Translations under genes and position numbers: made by a program
The notes under the pieces: generated by a model
What the model was told of the DNA's origin: nothing
What the model saw: the letters and a program-made list of their open reading frames with translations, nothing else
Database searches by the model: none
Part shown: in pieces, positions 1-6,120 of the stretch
Layout of the letters: every line of letters begins with the position of its first letter
Numbering within the stretch: position 1 is the stretch's first letter
Assembly (NCBI GenBank): GCA_027485075.1
Contig: JAIXRT010000008.1
Span: forward strand, 1-6,120
Direction of reading: 5' to 3'
DNA length: 6,120 nucleotides
Source: Cytophagaceae bacterium
GTDB lineage: Bacteria; Bacteroidota; Bacteroidia; Cytophagales; Spirosomataceae

Positions 1-1740
1 AGCCCAGATTAAAACAGGTAAAGGTCCATCCTTTTCTTTGTTATAGCCTTTCGGTAAGTACAAATCTCCGGTAAGATCTACCCCATCGGCACGCTTATAC
101 TTGATTTTCTCCTTGGTGATCCCTACTAAATTCGGATAAGGATTTTCAAAATGAGTCAATGCTTTGTCCTGGGAAGGATTCAATAGGTTTTTGATGTAGT
201 AGTTCGGCACCTCTGTTTGAGATTCCTTTCTGCTTAGGACAATCCCTTTTTCCGCATCGATCACCTCTTCTACTTGCTCGAAATGACCCGGCTTCGCGCG
301 CCAAATAATCTCGTTCTTCTTCGTGGCTAAATCAAATTTGGCCATAAAAGGAAGGTCTCCTTGATCTGAGGAGCCCACTGGGTTGTTCATCAAAATCTTG
401 GTTCCGCCATCCGTAACCTGAATCACATCGCGCCCAAACGCATTTTTTGTCTGAACTGGACTACCTGGATTGCGGTAAGCATCTGTTAGATTACGCTCAT
501 ATAAAACCTCCATCGCACCTGTCTGTGGCGTATAGCGACTCACTTTAGACGTCTGCTTCCCACGCAATACCTCGGATACCAAGGCAAGATTTTTGTCTCC
601 CCAAGTCACTCCTGCAAAACGCGTTTTGGTTTTAAACAACTCCTTCGCGGCTTGCGTAAATGGCGCAGTTAAGCTGTACACCGCATCATGAAATTCCACT
701 TGCTTCTTGATGAAACCACTATCCAACGGCATCGCATATACGATCGAAGCAGGCTCATCATCACGCCACTCAAATCCCCTTGGGACATTTTGTACGTTGT
801 CATTTCCTGATGGTGCGCTCTCCGCAGATGGAAGTTTGGCTAATTCTTTGATCACTTTCCCTTCCAAATTCATGACAGAAACAGTCGATGTAAATCCATA
901 AGCCGGCACCGCATATGAAAATGGCTTGGTCAACGTCCGTGTCATCACATACTGACGATCAGGCGATAATTGGAAAGAGTTTGTCAGCTCAGGCTTGCCT
1001 ACTTTCTTGTTGACACCATTTTTATAAAGTACCAGTTGGCTTTCCGCATAATACGCAAACAGACTCTCATCATACGGGGATTTGATCAAATCCTGAAATG
1101 TAGGTCTAGGTGCTGCTTTGCCAATATTTTGTTGGATCGTAGGCCCCTTCGGCGTAATTGGACGCTTCGGTGCACCAGCCGCATCATGTGTGGTAGCTTT
1201 GTACAATATGGTTTGATCGTCCACCCAGGTGAAGGCATTGCCTAGGACTTGGTTAATGGGATCCGTATTCACACGCGTCGCTTTTTTGGTGGCGATATCG
1301 ATGACATATAGGTCGACCCGATTAACTTCTGTTTGGGTAAAGGCGATTTTGGTTTCGGATGGATTCCAAGCAAAGCCGCCAGCTGCCAAGTTTTTAGGTA
1401 AGCCTGTGATCTCCAGGGTAGCGCCTGATTTAATCACCTGCAACGTAATGCTGCTGATGGGGCTTTGTCGGCTTGGAGAAAAATTAAGGGGATTCAATCG
1501 CAATCCCGCAATCTTCATTTCCGGTTGGCCTAATTCTTCCACACTCGGATACGAATTACGGCCCAGTAATAACAGGTATTCTGCTTTCGAATCAATGCGC
1601 ACAAAGGGCGTTGGCTTCGCTAAAAGCAAGTCGGCAATTGCCTTAGGCGGCAGTTGATACGTATCTGTATCTTGCGCTTGGCTTATACGGGTAGCACCTA
1701 CGAAAAGGGCTAGGGACAATAGAAGAGTTGATTTTTTCAT
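1..1740 (-). CDS. Exported S9-family (prolyl oligopeptidase clan) serine peptidase, glutamyl-endopeptidase-like; C-terminus beyond the left edge
   Basis: The reading frame is open from the ATG at 1740-1738 to base 1, giving 580 codons without a stop. It was read by hand translation. Residues 1-22 look like a Sec signal peptide: MKK, a hydrophobic core (LLLSLALFVGA), then S-Q-A before Gln23, so a periplasmic or exported enzyme is likely. Residues about 25-540 look like the beta-propeller of S9 peptidases, with repeated blades of the type FAWNPSETKIAF followed by VDLYVIDIATKK (about 123-152). The segment GPTIQQNIGKAAPRPTFQDL (199-218) and the entry to the alpha/beta-hydrolase domain (GDLYLPKGY near 558-566, then DGPLPVLIWA at 571-580) match what I remember of chloroplast glutamyl endopeptidase (CGEP) and its bacterial relatives, which cleave after Glu and are usually some 800 or more residues long. 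About 200-250 residues, including the whole Ser-Asp-His triad, are outside the window, so activity cannot be judged. It lies 59 nt downstream of susD, behind a terminator. The S9 family call is firm; the Glu specificity is inferred. Confidence 0.9.
   Translation of the reverse strand, partial: MKKSTLLLSLALFVGATRISQAQDTDTYQLPPKAIADLLLAKPTPFVRIDSKAEYLLLLGRNSYPSVEELGQPEMKIAGLRLNPLNFSPSRQSPISSITLQVIKSGATLEITGLPKNLAAGGFAWNPSETKIAFTQTEVNRVDLYVIDIATKKATRVNTDPINQVLGNAFTWVDDQTILYKATTHDAAGAPKRPITPKGPTIQQNIGKAAPRPTFQDLIKSPYDESLFAYYAESQLVLYKNGVNKKVGKPELTNSFQLSPDRQYVMTRTLTKPFSYAVPAYGFTSTVSVMNLEGKVIKELAKLPSAESAPSGNDNVQNVPRGFEWRDDEPASIVYAMPLDSGFIKKQVEFHDAVYSLTAPFTQAAKELFKTKTRFAGVTWGDKNLALVSEVLRGKQTSKVSRYTPQTGAMEVLYERNLTDAYRNPGSPVQTKNAFGRDVIQVTDGGTKILMNNPVGSSDQGDLPFMAKFDLATKKNEIIWRAKPGHFEQVEEVIDAEKGIVLSRKESQTEVPNYYIKNLLNPSQDKALTHFENPYPNLVGITKEKIKYKRADGVDLTGDLYLPKGYNKEKDGPLPVLIWA
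1672..1740 (-). other. Sec signal peptide of the S9 peptidase, Gln at predicted +1
   Basis: The first 22-23 residues have a short basic start (MKK), a hydrophobic stretch from residue 5 to about 16, and the small-X-small motif Ser20-Gln21-Ala22 before Gln23-Asp24. There is no Cys, so it is not a lipoprotein. Cleavage after Ala22 would leave Gln as the new N-terminus, a known preference in Bacteroidota type I signal peptidase substrates. The cleavage site is a prediction by eye. Confidence 0.75.
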
Positions 1741-1756
1741 AGGATAAAAAGGGGAT

Positions 1757-1789
1757 AAAAAAAGGTGGCTGATTTGTCAGCCACCTTTT
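1757..1789 (-). terminator. Rho-independent terminator between susD and the S9 peptidase gene
   Basis: A perfect 13-bp inverted repeat pairs 1789-1777 with 1772-1760 around a 4-nt loop (1776-1773). The central pairs are GC-rich (AGGTGGCTGA against TCAGCCACCT). Read on the minus strand, the second arm runs straight into seven T residues (1763-1757), the form of an intrinsic terminator for susCD transcripts. The stem starts 10 nt after the susD stop codon, and the peptidase ATG follows 16 nt after the T run. On the plus strand the stem ends in only four T residues then G, so it would be a weak terminator in that direction. Confidence 0.87.
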
Positions 1790-1799
1790 GAAATTCAAT

Positions 1800-3287
1800 T
1801 TAAAGTGGATTTTGTACGATCGCTGGATTCGCGTTAATCTCACGACGTGGGATAACGAATTCCCAACGTACATCACCTGCTGGTACATCAAATAACAAGA
1901 CTACAGCTGGAATCGCATTCGTACCATTCCGATTCAATGGCGCATTGGTACGCTTCAAGTCAAAGAAACGATGTCCTTCACCCCACAATTCAATGCGGCG
2001 TTGAAGTAAAATCTCATTAACCAAAGCATCTCCCGTACGCGTTGATTGTACATAATTCGGATCACGTGCTTTCACTAAATCAAATAATACTTTAGAAGCT
2101 GCTGCTGTCTCATTCAAGCGAGCTCTAGCTTCTGCTTCGATCAAGTACATTTCAGCTGCACGCATGTACGGTACATCACCCATGGCCGATGTAGAAGGTA
2201 CACCTGGCAATCTGAACTTCTGATTCAAGAAACGTGGACGAACACCTCCTGGAGGAACGATTGAATTCGTAGCTGTTGGATTCTCCACCCACATTTTCGA
2301 TCTTACATCCGAAGCAGGAATCTGCGCATACAATAAGTTGTTGATAATTTTAGGATACGTTCTAATAACTGTAGAGTTATAGTTACATGAAATGTATGAG
2401 TGGTATCCACCAAAAAACTCAGATTGATCTTCTAAGTGATCAAAACCCCACATCCACTCGGGATTAGCAATATCTTGAAAACCATCTTGATATTGCGTCG
2501 CGGTCATTGGAACATATCCAGCACGTGCCTCAGCTGCAAATTTAGCAGCATTTGCCCAGTCTTGCTGAACTAAAGCCACACGTGCTTGCATACCTCTTAC
2601 CACATTCAAATTAAAATGCGATTTGTTCAAACGAGCTGATGTCAATAGTAAAGCAGCATCCGCTAAATCCTTATTGATTTGAGCATAAACTTCCTCAACG
2701 GTATTACGTGGTTTACCTGCTGTAGTTGGCTCTAACACCAATGGCACACCTAATTGCGTATTTGGTTTCGCACGAGACTCGTAACGCTTACCGTACAATT
2801 GAACCAAGTTGAAGTAACCAAAAGCACGTAAAGCCAAAGCCTCACCTTTCAATGCATTCCGATCAGCAGCAGGACCTACAGCCTTGTCAATGTTCGCAAT
2901 ACCAATATTGGCATTACCAATAATACGGTAATACATCTCGTAAGGGAACTGCGAGAACGTACCTACGTCGGTACGGTGCGCCACCCATCTAGATTCACCT
3001 GCGTGCCAGCCGTTTGTTCCGGCAGTCGTACCAATCAAGAAATCTTCCCCTAAGTGATCTAACGTGATCATCATTGCTGGGTGACCTGAGTGACCTTGTG
3101 AGCTCAAATAACGAACAACGAAAGAACGGTAGATACCGTTAATAGCTGCCGCTGCGTTCTTTGTAGTCGCATAGGCAGAACCTGCATCGATACTTGCCGT
3201 AGGCTTCGTATCTAAATATGTTGTCTCACATGAAAAAGAAATCATGCTGAGAAAGAAAGCGAAAATTATTAAACTTTTATTTTTCAT
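1800..3287 (-). CDS. SusD/RagB-family nutrient-binding outer-membrane lipoprotein
   Basis: This is a complete 495-residue protein, the usual length for SusD. It is the surface lid and ligand-binding partner of the SusC channel next to it. The ATG at 3287-3285 begins a lipoprotein signal peptide: MKNK, hydrophobic residues 6-18, and the lipobox S-F-S-Cys20, followed by ETTYLDTKPT, the typical start of mature SusD. Residues about 21-220 form the SusD-like N-terminal helical (TPR-like) region, with GEALALRAFGYFNLVQLYG (148-166) and GVPLVLEPT then RNTVEEVYAQINKDL (about 180-208). Residues about 270-495 form the RagB/SusD C-terminal domain, with PYMRAAEMYLIEAEARARLN (373-392), QRRIELWGEGHRFFDLKR (429-446) and a terminal FVIPRREINANP. 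The gene lies 11 nt downstream of susC and is surely cotranscribed with it. No Shine-Dalgarno sequence precedes the start, which is normal in this phylum. The ligand cannot be read from the sequence; the downstream peptidase hints at peptides. The family assignment is very sure. Confidence 0.97.
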   Translation of the reverse strand: MKNKSLIIFAFFLSMISFSCETTYLDTKPTASIDAGSAYATTKNAAAAINGIYRSFVVRYLSSQGHSGHPAMMITLDHLGEDFLIGTTAGTNGWHAGESRWVAHRTDVGTFSQFPYEMYYRIIGNANIGIANIDKAVGPAADRNALKGEALALRAFGYFNLVQLYGKRYESRAKPNTQLGVPLVLEPTTAGKPRNTVEEVYAQINKDLADAALLLTSARLNKSHFNLNVVRGMQARVALVQQDWANAAKFAAEARAGYVPMTATQYQDGFQDIANPEWMWGFDHLEDQSEFFGGYHSYISCNYNSTVIRTYPKIINNLLYAQIPASDVRSKMWVENPTATNSIVPPGGVRPRFLNQKFRLPGVPSTSAMGDVPYMRAAEMYLIEAEARARLNETAAASKVLFDLVKARDPNYVQSTRTGDALVNEILLQRRIELWGEGHRFFDLKRTNAPLNRNGTNAIPAVVLLFDVPAGDVRWEFVIPRREINANPAIVQNPL

Positions 3288-3298
3288 GATTCTAATGA
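3288..3298 (-). other. susC-susD intergenic spacer of 11 nt, no Shine-Dalgarno
   Basis: Only 11 AT-rich bases separate the susC TAA from the susD ATG (minus strand ATCATTAGAATC-like leader). There is no room for a promoter or terminator and no purine-rich ribosome-binding site. This supports a single transcript, with translation started the Bacteroidota way without anti-Shine-Dalgarno pairing, perhaps by coupling to susC termination. Confidence 0.7.
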
Positions 3299-6120
3299 TT
3301 ATAAGGAGAATGAAAGACCTAATACCAATGACTTCGCCGGGCTGTATACGTTACTCGTCGTTCCTCCAAAGTTTTGTTGGACGTTCATACCGCTTCTGCG
3401 TGATAACATAAAGAAGTTCTCACCACTCATGTATACATTGGCGTTATCGATTTTAAACTTATTCAAGACCGATTTTGGCAAACGGTATGACAATGTTACC
3501 GTACGAATGTTCAAGAAACTACCGTCAATTAACCAACGGTCAGAGGCTGCATCAAAATCGGCCGTACGACCCGCATCCATACGTGGCACCTCGGTGATGT
3601 CACCTGGATTTTGCCAACGCTTCAAGATGTCTACGTGCTTCGCATTGTGGTAACCCGCACCCATTAAACTAGCATAGGCACCGTCATAGATTTTACCCCC
3701 TACTTGGTACACCATTAATGCTGTTAATGAGAAGCCTTTATAGCTTAGTGACGTATTCACTGATCCAGTCAAATCTGGAATAGAAGTTCCATTATACCAG
3801 AAACGTGCATTCGTAATGTTATTCGTCAAGGTATCACCTGAAGCAGTAATACGTGAATTTGATGGCACGAATGAAATCGCACGATACTCTGCCACTCCCG
3901 TTTCTGGGTTTACGCCTTTGTACTCACGCAACCAATAATCATACAATGAACTTCCTTCTTTCAACTTCTTCGTTCCGTCAATGATCTCCTTGCTCTCTTG
4001 TGGCATTTTGGTGATTCTGTTCTCTAAACGAGTCGCATTCAAATCAATGTGCCAGTTGAAGTCTTTCGTACGAATAACATCATAGCCTAATTGAAGCTCG
4101 ATACCTTTGTTGTACATCGAACCAATGTTACGCGTCTCAGATCCGATACCCACAGAAAGTGGCAATGGAACAGCGAAAATCAAGTTGGTCGACTGACGGT
4201 TGAAGTATTCAATCGTACCCGATAAACGGTTCTTGAATAAACCAAACTCAACAGCTACGTCAAACGCCGTATTTGTTTCCCACTCCAATGACTTGCTTCC
4301 CAATGAAGATTGCAAGATACCTGGCTCAGTCGCATTGTTCCAACCCAAAGCATATAATGGCTGCCAAGCGTAGTTGCTAATACCACCATCATTACCTGTT
4401 TGACCCCATGAACTTCTTAATTTCAAGTTATCGATGAAGCTAAATTGCTTAATGAAATCCTCTTGATCTAAACGCCAAGCGGCAGATGCTGAGTAGAAAG
4501 TACCCCAACGCTTATCTTGGTAAAACTTAGAAGATCCATCGCGACGTGCGGAGAATGAAACAAAATATTTCGAATCATAATCGTAATTCAAACGAGAGAA
4601 GTAACCTTCTACACGACGAATATCATATTGCGATGTCAAGTTAGTCGTTGTCGTAAAGTTGATCAACTCATAATTTCCATCCAAAATTTGTTGTGAACGT
4701 GAACCATCTAAGCTATTGCTTACCAAGTTGTAGTTTTCATGACCTACCAAGGCATCCACGTTGTGCTTGCCGAAAGTATGGTTGTATGTCAACAACTGTG
4801 ATAAGTTGTAATTTGTGATGTTTTCGAACAAATTGGACGCACGACCTGCTGGCGCACCATCACCGATTTCTGGGTTACCAAACACAATTGAGTTGGCATT
4901 GGTAATATCCACACCTACGTTAGACGTAAATTTGAAATCTTTTAAGAACGTAACTTCTGCATAGGTACGACCACCTAATAAGTTTCTACGGAAGAAGTTT
5001 TCATTCAATTCTGTTTCAGCAACTACGTGACGGCCACCATATTGTGGACGATTCGATATACCTAAAGCACTTAAGTTACCATAGTCATAGCGACGACGTC
5101 CATCTTCAGTCGTTAAGAATGAACCTGGATTTTTTGGATCAATCGCATATACGGGATAAATAGGCGCCATACCACGTGTAAAGAAGAATGGGTTCACAAA
5201 TGAAGTTCCACCATCAGCAGTAGACTGATTCGATGTCGTCACCGTCGTATTCATATTAGCACCTACCTTGAACCAAGAATTCATTTGGCTATTCACGTTT
5301 AAACGTGCTGTAAAACGATCGTAATCAGATTTAATTTGATATCCTTTATCGTTCAAATAAGATACAGATAAGAAGTAATCGGTCTTGCCATTCGATCCGG
5401 AGAAATTGGCATTTACCTCATCACGGATACCTTGACGCATCACTGCTTTCTCCCAGTTTAAATCATCTGGGTTATAAATCATTTGGGCAGATGAATTAAG
5501 TTTTCCATCTGTGCCTACCAATTTATCGAACGGTACATTATATACGTTATAACCTGTTCCAACAATAGCACCTAAACCAGCTGAAGCTGTGGAACTAGCG
5601 GTTGCAAGCGCCACTGGGTTGGCTGCGCGGTAAGCTAAGTTATTCCGGTTTGATTCCCACATTAACGGATAGTAATCCGCAGCACTTACACGGTCATATT
5701 CTGGTAAAGCACGTGTGTTGAAACCTTTGGTGTATTTAATGTTGATTGAATTTTTTCCATTCAATCCTTTTTTAGTTGTAACCATAACGACACCATTCGC
5801 TGCACGCGCACCATATAGTGCCGTCGAAGCTGCGTCTTTCAGGACGGTAATGGACTGAATATCATCATTGTTTAGGTTCGCAATACTCGCTGAGTATGGA
5901 ACACCGTCTACGACGTATAATGGATCATTCGAAGATGAAATCGAACCAAAACCACGGATACGCACCGCTGGAGAAGATCCCGGTTGACCACCTGTTGACG
6001 TTGTCGTCACACCGGCTGCAATACCTTCTAAGGCTTGGCCTATGTTGGTAATCGGACGTACACCTAATTTTTCTGCTCCAATCGACGCAGCAGAACCTGT
6101 AAATGATGCCTTTTTCGCCG
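3299..6120 (-). CDS. SusC/RagA-family TonB-dependent outer-membrane transporter; N-terminus beyond the right edge
   Basis: The frame is open from the window edge to the TAA at 3301-3299, giving 939 visible residues of a protein probably near 1,050. It is the beta-barrel channel that imports, with TonB-ExbBD energy, the ligand captured by SusD. Numbering from the edge, residues 1-110 are most of the plug domain: KKASFTGSA, ITNIGQALEGIAAGV, VRIRGFGS (52-59), DPLYVVDGVP (65-74) and VLKDAASTALYGARAANG (92-109), all SusC hallmarks. The barrel follows, with typical signatures ARRDGSSKF (about 520-530) and LRSSWGQTGN (about 565-575), and the end segment YSPAKSLVLGLSFSL. The missing part should hold the signal peptide, the CarboxypepD_reg-like domain and the TonB box. 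A GTG at 6010-6008 lies in frame, but it is inside the plug and is not the start: conserved plug sequence continues in frame upstream of it. No frameshift or stop is seen. Substrate is unknown. Confidence 0.97.
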   Translation of the reverse strand, partial: AKKASFTGSAASIGAEKLGVRPITNIGQALEGIAAGVTTTSTGGQPGSSPAVRIRGFGSISSSNDPLYVVDGVPYSASIANLNNDDIQSITVLKDAASTALYGARAANGVVMVTTKKGLNGKNSINIKYTKGFNTRALPEYDRVSAADYYPLMWESNRNNLAYRAANPVALATASSTASAGLGAIVGTGYNVYNVPFDKLVGTDGKLNSSAQMIYNPDDLNWEKAVMRQGIRDEVNANFSGSNGKTDYFLSVSYLNDKGYQIKSDYDRFTARLNVNSQMNSWFKVGANMNTTVTTSNQSTADGGTSFVNPFFFTRGMAPIYPVYAIDPKNPGSFLTTEDGRRRYDYGNLSALGISNRPQYGGRHVVAETELNENFFRRNLLGGRTYAEVTFLKDFKFTSNVGVDITNANSIVFGNPEIGDGAPAGRASNLFENITNYNLSQLLTYNHTFGKHNVDALVGHENYNLVSNSLDGSRSQQILDGNYELINFTTTTNLTSQYDIRRVEGYFSRLNYDYDSKYFVSFSARRDGSSKFYQDKRWGTFYSASAAWRLDQEDFIKQFSFIDNLKLRSSWGQTGNDGGISNYAWQPLYALGWNNATEPGILQSSLGSKSLEWETNTAFDVAVEFGLFKNRLSGTIEYFNRQSTNLIFAVPLPLSVGIGSETRNIGSMYNKGIELQLGYDVIRTKDFNWHIDLNATRLENRITKMPQESKEIIDGTKKLKEGSSLYDYWLREYKGVNPETGVAEYRAISFVPSNSRITASGDTLTNNITNARFWYNGTSIPDLTGSVNTSLSYKGFSLTALMVYQVGGKIYDGAYASLMGAGYHNAKHVDILKRWQNPGDITEVPRMDAGRTADFDAASDRWLIDGSFLNIRTVTLSYRLPKSVLNKFKIDNANVYMSGENFFMLSRRSGMNVQQNFGGTTSNVYSPAKSLVLGLSFSL

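Noticed and set aside
1229..1657. Plus-strand 142-codon frame opposite the peptidase gene
   Set aside because: It lies antisense to a clear S9 peptidase coding region, has no recognisable domain or signal peptide and no leader features. The same holds for the shorter plus-strand frames at 707-901, 970-1245 and 3429-3653.
1757..1789. The inverted repeat as an operator or a mobile-element end
   Set aside because: The position just after a stop codon, the 4-nt loop and the T run on the transcribed side fit an intrinsic terminator, and no transposase or target duplication is nearby.
1643..1891. Minus-strand 82-codon frame spanning the susD end, the terminator and the peptidase start
   Set aside because: It is out of frame with both real genes, crosses the terminator and its translation resembles nothing known. 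It is a shadow frame.
5983..6010. GTG at 6010-6008 as the start of the SusC protein (903 residues)
   Set aside because: Upstream of it the same frame stays open to the window edge and encodes conserved plug-domain sequence (KKASFTGSA, ITNIGQALEG), so the gene simply runs off the window.
3299..6120. TonB-dependent siderophore or vitamin receptor instead of SusC
   Set aside because: The plug motifs, the barrel signatures ARRDGSSKF and LRSSWGQTGN, and the adjacent SusD are specific to the SusC/RagA family.

Overview
The window looks like ordinary Bacteroidota chromosome. The evidence is a classic SusC/SusD outer-membrane nutrient-uptake pair, a lipoprotein signal of Bacteroidota type, no Shine-Dalgarno sequences before the starts, and moderate, slightly AT-rich composition. 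I cannot name the genus; an environmental Cytophagales or Sphingobacteriales member is a guess only. All three genes are on the minus strand, so transcription runs from high to low coordinates.

Layout in the direction of transcription: (1) 6120-3299, a SusC-type TonB-dependent transporter whose N-terminus (signal peptide, CarboxypepD_reg-like domain, TonB box) lies beyond the right edge. (2) After 11 nt, 3287-1800, a full-length SusD/RagB lipoprotein. (3) A 59-nt gap (1799-1741) holding a strong rho-independent terminator. (4) 1740 to the left edge, the first 580 residues of an exported S9-family serine peptidase. From remembered sequence features it resembles the glutamyl endopeptidase (plant CGEP-like) branch. 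Its catalytic domain is cut off by the left edge. No stretch over 300 bases lacks a gene, and I see no RNA genes, mobile elements or CRISPR arrays.

Likely working model (inference): SusC and SusD form the lidded outer-membrane importer and the exported peptidase processes imported material in the periplasm. This suggests oligopeptides rather than glycans as the substrate, as for RagAB of Porphyromonas. The terminator between susD and the peptidase would keep peptidase expression well below that of the importer. I found no convincing undescribed system. The points most worth checking are the peptidase-importer linkage and the terminator.
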